The translations under genes were made by a program, and so were the position numbers. 64,000 nt of DNA from Bacteroidia bacterium (GTDB taxonomy: Bacteria > Bacteroidota > Bacteroidia > AKYH767-A > OLB10): positions 175,402 through 239,401 of the forward strand of contig JAEUTH010000008.1 of assembly GCA_016788165.1 (NCBI GenBank). Direction: 5' to 3'. How positions within the stretch are numbered: position 1 is the stretch's first letter; every line of letters begins with the position of its first letter. Of the stretch, positions 19,446 through 29,465 are shown piece by piece. The notes beneath the pieces were generated by a model that was given only the letters and a program-made list of their open reading frames with translations, did not search any database and was not told where the DNA came from.

Positions 19446-19715
19446 ATGGCTAAAGAATCAATGAAAGCGCGCGAAGTGAAGCGCGAAAAATTAGTTGCAA
19501 AGTATGCTGCCAAACGCGAAGCTTTAAAAAAAGCAGGAGATTGGGCAGGTTTACAAGCACTACCTAAAAATTCTTCACCGGTACGTTTGCACAATCGCTG
19601 TAAGTTAACTGGCAGGCCACGAGGCTACATGCGTCAATTTGGTATATCACGTGTGTTATTCAGGTCAATGGCATTAGAAGGTAAAATTGCCGGAGTAACA
19701 AAATCATCTTGGTAA
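19446..19715 (+). CDS. rpsN: 30S ribosomal protein S14, zinc-free form
   Basis: An 89-residue S14 (uS14) of the long, cysteine-poor type. The motif [20 protein letters not shown] keeps one Cys and lacks the two CxxC pairs of the short zinc-binding form. It supports the 30S head and tRNA binding. It is the S14 copy of the main operon, so basal ribosomes should not need zinc for S14. Confidence 0.98.
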   Translation: MAKESMKAREVKREKLVAKYAAKREALKKAGDWAGLQALPKNSSPVRLHNRCKLTGRPRGYMRQFGISRVLFRSMALEGKIAGVTKSSW

Positions 19716-19729
19716 AATAAACAACATAT

Positions 19730-19758
19730 TACGGGTAGTGTGGATATCGCCCCGGGTA
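19730..19758 (+). promoter_or_regulatory. bulged hairpin upstream of rpsH
   Basis: TTACGGG near 19731 can pair with CCC(GG)GTAA near 19751-19759 around an inner GATATC-containing loop. It is GC-richer than the neighbouring spacers. A role in S8 or operon control is only a guess. Confidence 0.25.
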
Positions 19759-19781
19759 AATTCAAATAAAAATTAAAATCA

Positions 19782-20180
19782 ATGACAGATCCAATATCAG
19801 ATTTCTTAACCAGGTTAAGAAATGCAATTAAAGCTAACCACCGTATTGTCGAAATTCCGGCCTCAAATTTGAAGCGTGAAATCACAAAAATACTATTCGA
19901 CAAAGGATATATTGCAAATTATAAGTTCGAAGAAACGGAGAATAAGCAAGGTTCAATTAAAATAGCACTAAAGTATAATGCAATAACCAAAGAAGCTGCA
20001 ATCAGAAGTTTGGTACGCATTAGTACACCTGGCTTACGTAAGTATGCCAACCATGAAACTTTACCACGTGTTTTAAATGGTTTAGGTGTTGCTATCATAT
20101 CTACTTCAAAAGGTGTTATGACTGATAAGGAAGCACGTTTGATGAATGTTGGTGGCGAGGTAATTTGTTATATTTATTAA
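19782..20180 (+). CDS. rpsH: 30S ribosomal protein S8
   Basis: A 132-residue S8 (uS8), a central 16S assembly protein and the spc-operon repressor in E. coli. It begins [20 protein letters not shown] and ends with the signature [20 protein letters not shown] and EVICYIY. Normal length. The 66-base gap upstream holds a possible hairpin. Confidence 0.99.
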   Translation: MTDPISDFLTRLRNAIKANHRIVEIPASNLKREITKILFDKGYIANYKFEETENKQGSIKIALKYNAITKEAAIRSLVRISTPGLRKYANHETLPRVLNGLGVAIISTSKGVMTDKEARLMNVGGEVICYIY

Positions 20181-20201
20181 TCCTAAAAAATTAGAAAGAC
20201 G

Positions 20202-20756
20202 ATGTCACGCGTTGGAAAACTCCCCATATCATTACCAAAAGGTGTAACAGTTTCTGTTAATGGAACCGAAGTTTCGGTAAAAGGTCCTAAAGGTACTGCT
20301 ACACAAAATATTGCTGACGGAATTGATGTTGCTATTGATGGCAATGTTGTTACTGTAAGCCGTGCAACTGAACAAAAAAGACATAAAGCTATGCATGGTT
20401 TATATCGTGCATTAATAGCTAATATGATTAAAGGCTGCTCTGAAGGATATAAAATTGAACAAGAATTAGTAGGTGTTGGTTACCGTGCTTCAAACCAAGG
20501 TAATTTGTTAGACCTGGTACTAGGTTTTTCTCACCACGTAGTGTTCGAACTTCCTTCTGAAATTAAGGTTTCAACCAGGCAAGACCGTGGTCAGAATCCG
20601 ATTATTACCTTAGAAAGTCATGACAAACAACTTATTGGTGCAGTAGCAGCAAAAATCCGCTCATTACGTGCGCCCGAGCCTTACAAAGGAAAAGGTGTTA
20701 AATTTGTTGGTGAAACTTTAAGACGTAAAGCAGGTAAATCAGCAGCTAAAAAATAA
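20202..20756 (+). CDS. rplF: 50S ribosomal protein L6
   Basis: A 184-residue L6 (uL6) near the factor-binding site. It starts MSRVGKLPISLPKGVTVSVN and has MIKGCSEGYKIEQELVGVGY in the middle and the C-terminal motif RAPEPYKGKGVKFVGETLRR. Both half-domains of the duplicated fold are intact. Confidence 0.99.
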   Translation: MSRVGKLPISLPKGVTVSVNGTEVSVKGPKGTATQNIADGIDVAIDGNVVTVSRATEQKRHKAMHGLYRALIANMIKGCSEGYKIEQELVGVGYRASNQGNLLDLVLGFSHHVVFELPSEIKVSTRQDRGQNPIITLESHDKQLIGAVAAKIRSLRAPEPYKGKGVKFVGETLRRKAGKSAAKK

Positions 20757-20810
20757 CAAGTAAAATGATGTTTTAACAAGTTACTATGAAACATCGCAAC
20801 AAAACATAAA

Positions 20811-21158
20811 ATGCAAGCAAAAAAGAACATAAGAAGAAGTAGCATTCGAAAACGAATTCGTAAAACGATTTCTGGTAGTTCAAGTCGTCCAAGGTTGTCG
20901 GTTTTCAGAAGCAACAAAGCTATATACGTACAACTAATTGATGATGTAAACGGCCATACAATGGCAGCAGCGTCTTCACAAAGCATAAGCGAAAAGATGA
21001 CTAAGATTGAAAAATCAATAAGAGTAGGTCAACTTATTGCTGAGAAAGCAAAAGCTGTTGGGGTAGAAGAAGTAGTTTTCGACCGTGGTGGTTACTTATA
21101 CCATGGCAGGGTTAAATCATTAGCAGAAGGTGCACGTAGTGCCGGATTAAAATTCTAA
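20811..21158 (+). CDS. rplR: 50S ribosomal protein L18
   Basis: A 115-residue L18 (uL18), which with L5 binds 5S rRNA. It contains [40 protein letters not shown] and the end [28 protein letters not shown]. Eight bases separate it from rpsE. Confidence 0.98.
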   Translation: MQAKKNIRRSSIRKRIRKTISGSSSRPRLSVFRSNKAIYVQLIDDVNGHTMAAASSQSISEKMTKIEKSIRVGQLIAEKAKAVGVEEVVFDRGGYLYHGRVKSLAEGARSAGLKF

Positions 21159-21165
21159 AATTATC

Positions 21166-21684
21166 ATGTTAACAAAAGCAAAAAGAGTTAAATCAACCGA
21201 CACTGAACTTAAAGATAAGTTAGTAGGCGTACAACGTGTTACCAAGGTAACCAAAGGGGGTAGAGCTTTTACATTTTCAGCAATAATTGTGGTTGGTGAT
21301 GAAAAAGGTGTTGTTGGTTATGGTTTAGGCAAAGCCAAAGAAGTAACCGATGCGGTTACCAAAGGAATTGAAGATGCTAAAAAGAATCTGATAAAAGTTA
21401 AAGTACTAAAGGGAACCGTTCCACATGAGCAAGAAGGTAAATTTGGCGGTGCACGTGTCTTCTTAAAGCCAGCCGCTGCAGGTACCGGTGTAATAGCCGG
21501 TGGTGCCATGCGTGCAGTTTTAGAAAGTGTTGGTGTAACCGATGTATTGGCAAAATCAAAAGGTAGTTCAAATCCCCATAATGTGGTAAAAGCAACTATT
21601 GATGCTTTAGCACAAATGCGCGATGCTATAGAAGTATCACAAGCACGTGGTGTTAAGATGGCACGTGTATTTAATGGAAATTAA
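21166..21684 (+). CDS. rpsE: 30S ribosomal protein S5
   Basis: A 172-residue S5 (uS5), an accuracy protein at the mRNA entry. It has [20 protein letters not shown], the motif [20 protein letters not shown], and [20 protein letters not shown] with [19 protein letters not shown]. The loop where spectinomycin resistance arises elsewhere (TKGGRAF) is ordinary. Normal length. Confidence 0.99.
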   Translation: MLTKAKRVKSTDTELKDKLVGVQRVTKVTKGGRAFTFSAIIVVGDEKGVVGYGLGKAKEVTDAVTKGIEDAKKNLIKVKVLKGTVPHEQEGKFGGARVFLKPAAAGTGVIAGGAMRAVLESVGVTDVLAKSKGSSNPHNVVKATIDALAQMRDAIEVSQARGVKMARVFNGN

Positions 21685-21704
21685 TTTTACAAACGAAAGC
21701 AATC

Positions 21705-21884
21705 ATGAGTAAAGTAAAAATAACACAAATAAAGAGCGGTATTGACAGGCCTTTGCGTCAGAAGAAAACTTTGCAAGCATTGGGATTTCGCAAACTAAAT
21801 CAATCTATAGAGTTAGAAAACACCCCACAAATAGCAGGTATGATACGTCAAGTAAATCATTTGCTTAAAGTTGAGAATATCTAA
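21705..21884 (+). CDS. rpmD: 50S ribosomal protein L30
   Basis: ATG at 21705 and TAA at 21882 give 59 residues, MSKVKITQIKSGIDRPLRQK onward, with LQALGFRKLNQSIELENTPQ and IAGMIRQVNHLLKVE. This is the short bacterial L30 (uL30), which matches the expected slot between rpsE and rplO. Twenty bases follow S5. Confidence 0.96.
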   Translation: MSKVKITQIKSGIDRPLRQKKTLQALGFRKLNQSIELENTPQIAGMIRQVNHLLKVENI

Positions 21885-21903
21885 CCCATAAAAAACTAAT
21901 ACA

Positions 21904-22350
21904 ATGAATTTAAATACATTAAAGCCAGCCGCAGGATCGGTAAGAAGTAATAACAGAAATGGCCGTGGACAAGGTTCAGGTGGTGGTGGAACTGCTCGCA
22001 GAGGTCATAAAGGTGCGCAATCGCGCTCAGGCTATTCGGCAAAAGTTGGTTTTGAAGGTGGTCAAATGCCCCTGCAAAGAAGGGTGCCTAAATTTGGTTT
22101 CAAAAACATTAACCGAGTTGAATATAAGGCCATAAACCTAGATGCTGTGCAACAATTAATTGATAAGCACAATATCACTGATATTACCTTAGAAGTATTA
22201 ATAGAAAAAGGATTAGTGGCGAAACGTGTTTTGGTTAAAATATTAGGTCGCGGTGAGATTAAAGCCAAAGCCAATATTACAGCACATGCATTTTCGGCTA
22301 CAGCTAAACAAGCAATCGAATCATTGGGTGGTACGGCCTCAACTATCTAA
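21904..22350 (+). CDS. rplO: 50S ribosomal protein L15
   Basis: A 148-residue L15 (uL15), a late assembly protein. Its Gly-rich N-terminus (NNRNGRGQGSGGGGTARRGH KGAQSRSG) threads into 23S rRNA. The phrase GFEGGQMPLQRRVPKFGFKN is the family signature. It ends seven bases before secY, the usual neighbour. Confidence 0.98.
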   Translation: MNLNTLKPAAGSVRSNNRNGRGQGSGGGGTARRGHKGAQSRSGYSAKVGFEGGQMPLQRRVPKFGFKNINRVEYKAINLDAVQQLIDKHNITDITLEVLIEKGLVAKRVLVKILGRGEIKAKANITAHAFSATAKQAIESLGGTASTI

Positions 22351-22357
22351 AAAATAA

Positions 22358-23722
22358 ATGAAGAAACTCATAACTACATTACAGAATATCTGGAAGATTG
22401 AAGACCTGAAGTCGAAAATCACAGTAACACTTATTTGTATACTGGTTTATCGATTTGGAGCTCATATTGTATTGCCAGGTGTTGACCCACAAGCTTTAGG
22501 CGCTTTAAAGAGCCAAACCGAAGGGGGAATATTAGGCATCTTAGACATGTTTGCTGGTGGTGCTTTTAGTAAGGCATCTATTTTTGCATTGGGAATTATG
22601 CCTTACATATCAGCCAGTATTGTAGTACAATTACTTAGTATGGCTGTACCTCGTTTTCAAAAGCTTCAAAAAGAAGGCGAAAGCGGACGCAAAAAGTTAA
22701 GCCAATACACTAGATTTTTAACCGTTTTAGTTTGTTTAGGCCAAGCCCCGGGATATTTAGTAAATCTGCAATCGCAGGCTCCGGGCGCCATTATTGCCAC
22801 AACACATCCGGAGTTGGTAAGTATGTTTCAGTTTACGCTTACTTCAGTATTAATTATTACAGCAGGAACATTATTTGTTATGTGGTTGGGCGAACGAATT
22901 CAAGAAAAAGGAATTGGAAACGGTACCTCATTAATTATTATGGTTGGTATTATTGCGCGTATGCCACATGCAATTTATGCTGAGTTTGTATCACGTTTAG
23001 GAGATACTGGTGGTGCTGTAGTATTTTTAATAGAAATATTAATATGGTTATTGGTAATAGCAGCCGTTATACTTTTAGTACAAGGTACTCGTAAAATTCC
23101 GGTACAATTTGCAAAACGTATAGAAGGTAACCGTCAATACGGTGGTGTGCGTCAGTTTATTCCATTAAAAGTAAATACAGCAGGCGTAATGCCCATTATT
23201 TTTGCACAAGCAATTATGTTTATTCCTGCTACGGTGGCCCAGTTTTTCCCTGAAAGTGCTGCTTGGCAAGGAGTTGCATCAAAGTTTATTGACTTTAGTT
23301 CATTTTGGTACAACTTTACTTTTGCTTTCTTGATTATCATATTTACCTATTTCTATACAGCCATTGCCGTAAATCCAAATCAAATGGCTGATGATATGAA
23401 GAAAAATGGTGGCTTTATTCCAGGTGTGAAACCAGGACGTAAAACGGCAGATTTTATTGATGACGTAATGTCGCGTATTACTTTGCCAGGCTCATTGTTT
23501 TTAGCATTTGTAGCCATTATGCCAGCATTGGCCAGCATTGGTGGCGTAAATCAAAACTTTGCACAATTTTTCGGAGGCACATCCCTTTTGATTTTAGTGG
23601 GTGTGGTTTTGGATACTTTGCAACAAATAGAAAGCCAATTGTTAATGCGTAAATACGATGGTTTAATGAAAAATGGAAGAATTAAAGGCAGGTCGGCAGT
23701 AGGAAGTGGCGTTGCGTATTAA
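22358..23722 (+). CDS. secY: preprotein translocase subunit SecY
   Basis: A 454-residue channel subunit of the SecYEG translocon with ten predicted transmembrane helices. It has YRFGAHIVLPGVDPQALGAL in place of the plug-proximal segment, DMFAGGAFSKASIFALGIMP YISASIV, and the cytoplasmic loop GERIQEKGIGNGTSLIIMVG. Later come ARRKIPVQ-like GTRKIPVQFAKRIEGNRQYG and NPNQMADDMKKNGGFIPGVK PG. It exports all Sec substrates of the cell, including the T9SS proteins of this window. In E. coli it also lies at the end of spc. Confidence 0.99.
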   Translation: MKKLITTLQNIWKIEDLKSKITVTLICILVYRFGAHIVLPGVDPQALGALKSQTEGGILGILDMFAGGAFSKASIFALGIMPYISASIVVQLLSMAVPRFQKLQKEGESGRKKLSQYTRFLTVLVCLGQAPGYLVNLQSQAPGAIIATTHPELVSMFQFTLTSVLIITAGTLFVMWLGERIQEKGIGNGTSLIIMVGIIARMPHAIYAEFVSRLGDTGGAVVFLIEILIWLLVIAAVILLVQGTRKIPVQFAKRIEGNRQYGGVRQFIPLKVNTAGVMPIIFAQAIMFIPATVAQFFPESAAWQGVASKFIDFSSFWYNFTFAFLIIIFTYFYTAIAVNPNQMADDMKKNGGFIPGVKPGRKTADFIDDVMSRITLPGSLFLAFVAIMPALASIGGVNQNFAQFFGGTSLLILVGVVLDTLQQIESQLLMRKYDGLMKNGRIKGRSAVGSGVAY

Positions 23723-23751
23723 AAATCGCAAACCAAGAATAGTATAATACA

Positions 23752-24555
23752 GTGGATATAAAATATAAGACGGCAGAGGAGATTGAATCAATAAGAGTGA
23801 GTTCTTTACTTGTTAGTGAAACTTTAGCACATGTAGCACAGTTTATTAAACCTGGTGTTACAACCCTTGAATTGGATAAATCAGCTGAAGATTTTATCAA
23901 AAGCAAAAATGCAATTGCTGCCTTTAAAGGCTTTAAAGGATTTCCGGGCACCTTATGTATTTCAGTTAATGCAGAAGTGGTGCATGGCATTCCAACCAAA
24001 AGAGTAGTTCGTGATGGCGATGTATTATCGGTTGATTGTGGCGTAATTCAAAATGGTTGGTATGGCGATTCAGCTTACACTTTTGGAGTGGGGCAAATTG
24101 ACCAGTCGGATATCCAATTATTGCAGGTAACACAACAATGCCTTATGCAAGGTATTGCAAAAGTTAAAGTTGGTAATAGAATGGGTGATGTTTCCAGTGC
24201 CATACAGGAGTACGCTGAATTACATAAAATGGGAGTTGTTCGGGAATTAATTGGGCATGGTATCGGCCGAAATTTGCATGAAAAGCCAGATGTGCCAAAC
24301 TATGGCAGCAGAGGGCAGGGGATAAATTTAAAAGCAGGGCTTGTAATTGCTATCGAACCAATGATAAATAAAGGGAAACGTGGGATAAAGTTTCATGATG
24401 ATGGATGGACAGTAACTACTATTGATATGAAAAACTCGGCACACTTTGAACATACAGTAGCAGTAACTCAAAATGGATATGACGTACTATCATCATTCGA
24501 ACCTATACAAAGTGCAATTGAAAAAAATATAAATATATACAACATAAATGTCTAA
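23752..24555 (+). CDS. map: methionine aminopeptidase, type I
   Basis: A 267-residue enzyme that removes the initiator methionine from nascent proteins. The two-metal site is complete: D95 (SVDCG), D106 (YGDSA), H169 (GHGIG), E202 (IEPM) and E233 (FEHTV), with the conserved H79 in EVVHGIP. The start codon is GTG at 23752 and no better ATG lies near. The last 20 residues extend past the core. Its end overlaps infA by eight bases, implying coupled translation. The N-terminus lacks the SH3-binding extension of long forms. Confidence 0.98.
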   Translation: MDIKYKTAEEIESIRVSSLLVSETLAHVAQFIKPGVTTLELDKSAEDFIKSKNAIAAFKGFKGFPGTLCISVNAEVVHGIPTKRVVRDGDVLSVDCGVIQNGWYGDSAYTFGVGQIDQSDIQLLQVTQQCLMQGIAKVKVGNRMGDVSSAIQEYAELHKMGVVRELIGHGIGRNLHEKPDVPNYGSRGQGINLKAGLVIAIEPMINKGKRGIKFHDDGWTVTTIDMKNSAHFEHTVAVTQNGYDVLSSFEPIQSAIEKNINIYNINV

Positions 24556-24766
24556 AGTTAGTGCCATAGAGCAAGATGGAATAATCCGCGAAGCATTAAG
24601 CAATGCAATGTTTAAGGTTGAGCTTGAAAATGGACATGAAGTAATTGCGCATATTTCAGGTAAAATGCGTATGAACTACATTAAAATATTACCTGGAGAT
24701 AAAGTGAAAATGGAAATGTCGCCCTATGATTTAACTAAGGCTCGCATAGTTTACAGATATAAATAA
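24548..24766 (+). CDS. infA: translation initiation factor IF-1
   Basis: A 72-residue S1/OB-fold protein that occupies the ribosomal A site during initiation. It shows [40 protein letters not shown] and [25 protein letters not shown]. The start ATG lies within the end of map. Normal length. Confidence 0.98.
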   Translation: MSKVSAIEQDGIIREALSNAMFKVELENGHEVIAHISGKMRMNYIKILPGDKVKMEMSPYDLTKARIVYRYK

Positions 24767-24806
24767 TTACCCGGTAGCATAAAAGCCGCCACCAATTTGA
24801 ATAAAA

Positions 24807-24923
24807 ATGAAAGTAAAACCATCATTAAAAAAGCGCAGTGTTGATTGCAAAATTGTAAGACGTAAAGGCAAACTTTATGTAATCAACAAAAAGAACCCTC
24901 GTTTTAAGCAACGTCAAGGTTAA
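24807..24923 (+). CDS. rpmJ: 50S ribosomal protein L36, zinc-free form
   Basis: ATG at 24807 and TAA at 24921 encode 38 residues beginning [20 protein letters not shown] and ending [10 protein letters not shown]. The zinc form has three Cys and one His. Here only Cys14 remains, so this is the C-minus type. It lies between infA and rpsM, its usual place. Confidence 0.97.
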   Translation: MKVKPSLKKRSVDCKIVRRKGKLYVINKKNPRFKQRQG

Positions 24924-24968
24924 ACGATTGTTCAATTTAAAAAATTTAAAAATTAAAAAAACGAATAC

Positions 24969-25346
24969 ATGGCTCGTATTTCAGGTATAGATTTACCAAA
25001 ACATAAAAGAGGCGAAATAGGTTTAACCTATATATATGGCATCGGCCGTTCAACTGCGCAATACATATTGGGCAAGGCTGGCATTCCGGTAGATAAAAAA
25101 GTAGATGAATGGAATGATAAAGAATTGACCGATATCCGAACCATCATTAATGATGAGATAAAGGTAGAAGGGTCGCTTCGCTCCGAAGTTCAGTTAAACA
25201 TTAAGCGTTTAATGGATGTTGGTTCGTATCGTGGTATCAGACATCGCAGTGGTTTACCAGTACGCGGCCAGCGTACAAAAAACAATTGCCGTACCCGCAA
25301 AGGTAAACGCAAAACAGTTGCTAATAAGAAAAAGGTTACCAAGTAA
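24969..25346 (+). CDS. rpsM: 30S ribosomal protein S13
   Basis: A 125-residue S13 (uS13), a head protein bridging to the 50S and touching P-site tRNA. It begins [26 protein letters not shown] and contains [37 protein letters not shown]. Length and order are canonical. Confidence 0.99.
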   Translation: MARISGIDLPKHKRGEIGLTYIYGIGRSTAQYILGKAGIPVDKKVDEWNDKELTDIRTIINDEIKVEGSLRSEVQLNIKRLMDVGSYRGIRHRSGLPVRGQRTKNNCRTRKGKRKTVANKKKVTK

Positions 25347-25420
25347 TCTTTAAATGCAACAGTAATATCAATTTACAATTAATCATCCCGCCAAGGATTT
25401 AAGCATATTAATAAAAAGCA

Positions 25421-25822
25421 ATGGCAACACAAAAAACAGCAGCAAGTAAAACGGTAAAGAAAAAGGTTGTAAAGGTTGAGGCAACAGGCGTAGCCCATGT
25501 TAGTGCAACTTTTAATAATATAATTATTTCTTTAACCAACCTTTCAGGTCAGGTAATATCATGGTCGAGTGCAGGTAAGATGGGCTTTAAAGGTTCAAAG
25601 AAAAACACACCATATGCAGCTCAAATGGCAGCAAGCGATTGTGCTAAGGTAGCCTATGATTTAGGTTTGCGTAAAGTAAAGGTTATCGTAAAAGGACCCG
25701 GTGCAGGTCGCGAATCAGCAATACGTACTATTAATGCAGCAGGTATCGAAGTTTCGGAAATATTAGACGTAACACCAATTCCGCACAATGGCTGCCGCCC
25801 TCCGGGTCGTAGAAGAATTTAA
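25421..25822 (+). CDS. rpsK: 30S ribosomal protein S11
   Basis: A 133-residue S11 (uS11) of the platform. It contains [46 protein letters not shown] and the end [20 protein letters not shown] with [18 protein letters not shown]. The isoaspartate-prone NG site (HNGCRPP) is present. The N-terminal basic tail is slightly longer than in E. coli. Confidence 0.99.
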   Translation: MATQKTAASKTVKKKVVKVEATGVAHVSATFNNIIISLTNLSGQVISWSSAGKMGFKGSKKNTPYAAQMAASDCAKVAYDLGLRKVKVIVKGPGAGRESAIRTINAAGIEVSEILDVTPIPHNGCRPPGRRRI

Positions 25823-25877
25823 TTAATACGAATTCTGCTATTTAAAAATCAATTAAAAATTAAAAACAACAATTATA

Positions 25878-26483
25878 ATGGCACGTTATACAGGCCCTAA
25901 AACTAAAATTGCTCGTAAATTTCGTGAGGCTATCTTCGGTCCGGATAAATATTTTGACAAAAGAAGTTACCCTCCGGGACAACACGGTGTAAACAAAAAG
26001 CGCGCAAAGCAATCAGAATACGCTGTGCAGCTTTCTGAAAAACAAAAAGTAAAATATACTTATGGCATTTTAGAGCGCCAGTTCGCTAAAACATTCGATC
26101 GTGCATCACGTATGCAAGGTATTACAGGCGAAAACCTATTAAAGCTTATCGAATCGAGATTAGACAATGTAGTTTACCGTATGGGTATTGCACCTTCGCG
26201 TGCTGCTGCACGTCAGTTAGTAGGCCATTGCCACATTCAGGTAAATGAAACGGTAGTAAATATCCCTTCATTTACAGTAAGAGCGGGTGACATAATTTCT
26301 GTCCGTGAACGTTCTAAATCGCTCGAAGTAATTACAGATAGCTTAAAAAGCCGCAGCAACAAATTTTCATGGATAGAGTGGGATGGTGCCCTTATGACCG
26401 GTAAATTTATTGCTACACCTGAGCGATCAGAAATACCTGAAAACATTAAAGAACAACTTATTGTCGAATTGTACTCTAAGTAA
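25878..26483 (+). CDS. rpsD: 30S ribosomal protein S4
   Basis: A 201-residue S4 (uS4), a primary 16S 5'-domain binder and the alpha-operon repressor in E. coli. It begins [20 protein letters not shown] and has the S4 RNA-binding domain with [45 protein letters not shown]. The N-terminal zinc cysteines seen in some S4 proteins are absent. Normal length. Confidence 0.99.
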   Translation: MARYTGPKTKIARKFREAIFGPDKYFDKRSYPPGQHGVNKKRAKQSEYAVQLSEKQKVKYTYGILERQFAKTFDRASRMQGITGENLLKLIESRLDNVVYRMGIAPSRAAARQLVGHCHIQVNETVVNIPSFTVRAGDIISVRERSKSLEVITDSLKSRSNKFSWIEWDGALMTGKFIATPERSEIPENIKEQLIVELYSK

Positions 26484-26544
26484 TAATAGCCAAGGATTAG
26501 TTGAAAAGAAATAATTCTAAAACAAAAAATTAAATTAAAAACAA

Positions 26545-27537
26545 ATGGCCATATTAACATTCCAAAAACCAGACAAAGTTGTAATGAATCACTCATCAGA
26601 AACTGTTGGTGAGTTTGAGTTTCGTCCACTTGAACCTGGCTACGGAGTTACCATTGGAAATGCATTAAGGCGTATATTACTTTCTTCATTAGAAGGTTAT
26701 GCAATTACCAGTATTAAAGTTGCCGGTGTTGATCACGAGTTTTCTACCATTAAAGGTGTTGTTGAAGATGTAATTGAAATGGTGTTAAACCTTAAACAGG
26801 TACGATTTAAACGACAAATTGAAGGCACAACATTCGAAAAAGTTACCGTAGTAGTAAGTGGTAAAGAGCAATTTACGGCCGGTGATATTGCCAAACATAC
26901 AACTGCATTTCAGGTGTTGAATCCTGAATTGGTAATCTGTAATATGGAGCAATCAGTAAAGCTTCAGCTTGATATTACCATTGACAAAGGACGTGGTTAT
27001 GTTCCGGCTGAGGAAAACAAAAATGCCAATCAGTTACAAGGCACTATTCCAATTGATTCTATTTACACGCCAATTAAAAATGTAAAGTATTACGTAGAAA
27101 ATTATCGTGTAGAACAGAAAACGGATTATGAAAAATTGATCATGGAAATTACTTCCGATGGTTCTATTCATCCGAAAGATGCATTAAAGGATGCTGCTGA
27201 AATATTGATTCATCACTTTATGTTATTTAGTGATGAAAAAATCACGCTGGAGTCTATCAAGAAAACGCCAACTGAAGAGTTTGATGAAACATCATTACAC
27301 ATGCGCCAATTATTAAAAACAAAATTGGTTGATATGGATTTGTCGGTACGTGCATTAAACTGTTTAAAAGCAGCAGACGTTGAAACATTAGGCGATTTGG
27401 TTTCGTACAACAAGTCAGACTTGTTGAAATTCAGAAACTTTGGTAAGAAATCACTTACTGAATTAGAAGACTTGGTTAGAAGTAAGAACCTTACTTTTGG
27501 AATGAATTTAGCCAAATACAAATTAGATAAAGATTAA
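26545..27537 (+). CDS. rpoA: RNA polymerase subunit alpha
   Basis: A 330-residue alpha subunit. The N-terminal domain, with [31 protein letters not shown], assembles beta and beta-prime. The C-terminal domain (about residues 250-325), with [20 protein letters not shown] and LRKF-like [19 protein letters not shown], binds UP elements and activators. It sits between rpsD and rplQ as in nearly all bacteria and is full length. Confidence 0.99.
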   Translation: MAILTFQKPDKVVMNHSSETVGEFEFRPLEPGYGVTIGNALRRILLSSLEGYAITSIKVAGVDHEFSTIKGVVEDVIEMVLNLKQVRFKRQIEGTTFEKVTVVVSGKEQFTAGDIAKHTTAFQVLNPELVICNMEQSVKLQLDITIDKGRGYVPAEENKNANQLQGTIPIDSIYTPIKNVKYYVENYRVEQKTDYEKLIMEITSDGSIHPKDALKDAAEILIHHFMLFSDEKITLESIKKTPTEEFDETSLHMRQLLKTKLVDMDLSVRALNCLKAADVETLGDLVSYNKSDLLKFRNFGKKSLTELEDLVRSKNLTFGMNLAKYKLDKD

Positions 27538-27601
27538 TAAGATTTGAGCAACTCTGGTGTCTTTTGATGCCTGAACAGCCTACAATTAAAACAGAAAAGT
27601 A

Positions 27602-28084
27602 ATGAGACACGGAAAAAAAATAAATCATTTAGGACGAACAGCCAGTCATCGTGATGCGATGTTAAGCAATATGGCTGCATCGCTTATAATTCACAAAAGA
27701 ATTAATACCACTTTGGCTAAAGCGAAAGCATTACGTAAAGTTGTTGAACCTTTGATTACAAAATCGAAAACCGATTCAACACATAGTCGTAGAACCGTTT
27801 TCTCGCTCTTGCAAAGCAAAGAGGCTGTACAAGAATTATTCAAAAATGTATCAGCTAAAGTTGGCGACCGTCCGGGTGGATATACACGCATAATTAAGCT
27901 GGAAAACAGATTGGGCGATAATGCAGAAATGTGTATGATGGAGTTGGTTGATTATAATGAAATTTATACAGGCAACACAAAAGCTGTTGTTGAGAAAACA
28001 AAAACAACCCGCAGACGTGGTGGTGCTAAAAAGAAAGCCACTAAATCTGAAGCTACTGAAGCTGCTGATTCAACAGAAGCATAG
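27602..28084 (+). CDS. rplQ: 50S ribosomal protein L17 with extended tail
   Basis: A 160-residue L17 (bL17). The core [29 protein letters not shown], the [20 protein letters not shown] segment and [30 protein letters not shown] are canonical. After residue ~118 the protein carries a basic-then-acidic low-complexity tail ([25 protein letters not shown]), longer than in E. coli and seen in other Bacteroidota. Last gene of the superoperon; a terminator follows. Confidence 0.98.
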   Translation: MRHGKKINHLGRTASHRDAMLSNMAASLIIHKRINTTLAKAKALRKVVEPLITKSKTDSTHSRRTVFSLLQSKEAVQELFKNVSAKVGDRPGGYTRIIKLENRLGDNAEMCMMELVDYNEIYTGNTKAVVEKTKTTRRRGGAKKKATKSEATEAADSTEA

Positions 28085-28105
28085 TTTAGTTTGAAATTTT
28101 AAAAT

Positions 28106-28140
28106 AAAAGCCGCAATCTGAAAAGATTAGCGGCTTTTTT
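28106..28140 (+). terminator. rho-independent terminator of the ribosomal superoperon
   Basis: AAAAGCCGCAATCT pairs with AGATT(A)GCGGCTTTT around a short purine loop with one bulged A, followed by T residues, 22 bases after the rplQ stop. Confidence 0.9.
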
Positions 28141-28202
28141 GTTCTTTAAAATTAAACACTGCTGTAAAGTAATAATTGATTATCCGATGGATAATTACGA
28201 TT

Positions 28203-28694
28203 CTAATCAGTTTTCGAAATTTTTGTAACCGCTAACTTATCGTCACACGCTTCGATGAGTGCTTTTATATTTTTTTGTAGAATCGGATGTACCAATTGTG
28301 GTGCAATTTCATGAAGTGGAATAAGTGCAAACATTCTTGTATGTAAATACTTGTGTGGAATGGTAAGTTCAATGCTATCGTAAATCAAAGCATCATAAAA
28401 AAGTATGTCAATGTCAATTATACGTTGACCCCATAGTATGTCGCGCTTTCGGCCTAGCTCAAGCTCTATACTTAGTATTTGATTTAGTAAATGGTTGGGG
28501 TGGAGTAAGGTATTTACTTCTATAACCTGATTTAAAAAATCGGGCTGATTGGTATTGCCCCAAGCTGCAGTTTTGTAAATGGATGATTGTGTTTTTATAG
28601 CACCAATTCGAAGTTTTATTAATTCAATTGTCCTGATAAAAGTGTTTTGTGTTTCGCCTTGGTTACCACCTAACAGTAAATAAGCTACAGCCAT
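28203..28694 (-). CDS. folK: HPPK, 2-amino-4-hydroxy-6-hydroxymethyldihydropteridine pyrophosphokinase
   Basis: A 163-residue enzyme of folate synthesis that moves pyrophosphate from ATP to 6-hydroxymethyl-dihydropterin. Motifs in order: LLLGGNQGE at residues 6-14, PDFLNQVIEV, then the signature LELGRKRDILWGQRIIDIDI LFY with the Mg-binding aspartates, and TIPHKYLHTRMFALIPLHEI. Length is typical of single-domain HPPK; it is not fused to FolB or FolP. Convergent with rplQ, and 84 bases after yceI with a terminator between, so it probably has its own promoter. Confidence 0.97.
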   Translation of the reverse strand: MAVAYLLLGGNQGETQNTFIRTIELIKLRIGAIKTQSSIYKTAAWGNTNQPDFLNQVIEVNTLLHPNHLLNQILSIELELGRKRDILWGQRIIDIDILFYDALIYDSIELTIPHKYLHTRMFALIPLHEIAPQLVHPILQKNIKALIEACDDKLAVTKISKTD

Positions 28695-28720
28695 AAATAT
28701 TTTAATTCAATGCAACGAAA

Positions 28721-28762
28721 CAAAAAAAAACGACTTGCTGATAATTGCAAGCCGTTTTTTTT
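28721..28762 (-). terminator. rho-independent terminator after the YceI gene
   Basis: On the minus strand CGGCTTGC (28754-28747) pairs with GCAAGTCG (28738-28731), one G-U pair, and is followed by a run of nine T (complement of 28722-28730). Confidence 0.85.
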
Positions 28763-28778
28763 CGCTTAATGGTTTTAA

Positions 28779-29363
28779 TTATTTTGCTTTAGCAAATTCA
28801 GTTTTTACGGTAATCGTTACTTCATCGCCAACAACGGCACCACCGGTTTCTATGGTTTTATTCCATAACAGTTTATAGGCCGAACGGCTAATTGTTGTTG
28901 TAGCCTTAAAACCTGCTTTGGTATTGCCCCACGGGTCCTTAACCACACCACCAAAGGTAACATCAAACGATACAGGCTTAGTAACATCTCTGATAGTTAA
29001 AAATCCTTTTAAAACATATTTATTGCCGTTTACTTTTTTAAATGCGCTACTCTTAAAAGACATTTTTGGAAATTTTTCGGCATTAAAAAAGTCGTCACTT
29101 TTAAGGTGTGCATCCCTATCTTTATTTTCAGTGTTAATGCTGGCTACATCAACATTGAAATTAATTGTGGCGTCTTCAAATGAATCATCTTTAGCAACAA
29201 TATCGCCATTAAAAATTTTAAAATTGCCATCTACCTCACTAACTACTAAATGAGATACGGTAAAATTTACGTTGCTATGGCTGGCATCTAAATTCCATTT
29301 GTTTTGTGCATTTACATTGGTAAAAGCCAGAGCGAGCAAAGCTATTAAGAAGTTCTTTTTCAT
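28779..29363 (-). CDS. YceI family periplasmic lipid-binding-like protein
   Basis: A 194-residue exported protein. A signal peptide, MKKNFLIALLALAFTNVNAQ, is followed by the YceI start KWNLDASHSNVNFTVSHLVV. The lipocalin-like barrel shows DATINFNVDVASINTENKDR DAHLKSDDFF, FPKMSFKSSAFKKVNGNKYV and a closing DEVTITVKTEFAK. Family members bind isoprenoid-type ligands; the ligand here is unknown. A good promoter (29395-29424) and its own terminator make it a single-gene unit. Confidence 0.95.
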   Translation of the reverse strand: MKKNFLIALLALAFTNVNAQNKWNLDASHSNVNFTVSHLVVSEVDGNFKIFNGDIVAKDDSFEDATINFNVDVASINTENKDRDAHLKSDDFFNAEKFPKMSFKSSAFKKVNGNKYVLKGFLTIRDVTKPVSFDVTFGGVVKDPWGNTKAGFKATTTISRSAYKLLWNKTIETGGAVVGDEVTITVKTEFAKAK

Positions 29364-29394
29364 TTTAATTATTGAGTTTAAGTTAAATCGGGTA

Positions 29395-29424
29395 CAAATA
29401 TATGTATGTACATATAATATTCAA
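29395..29424 (-). promoter_or_regulatory. promoter of the YceI gene
   Basis: Read on the minus strand: TTG (29424-29422), 19 bases, TATATTTG (29402-29395). Both elements match the Bacteroidota consensus; the start codon is 32 bases on. Confidence 0.78.
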
Positions 29425-29465
29425 AATCAAAAGCCATTTTATTACTTTGCTACTTTAAAACTCAT

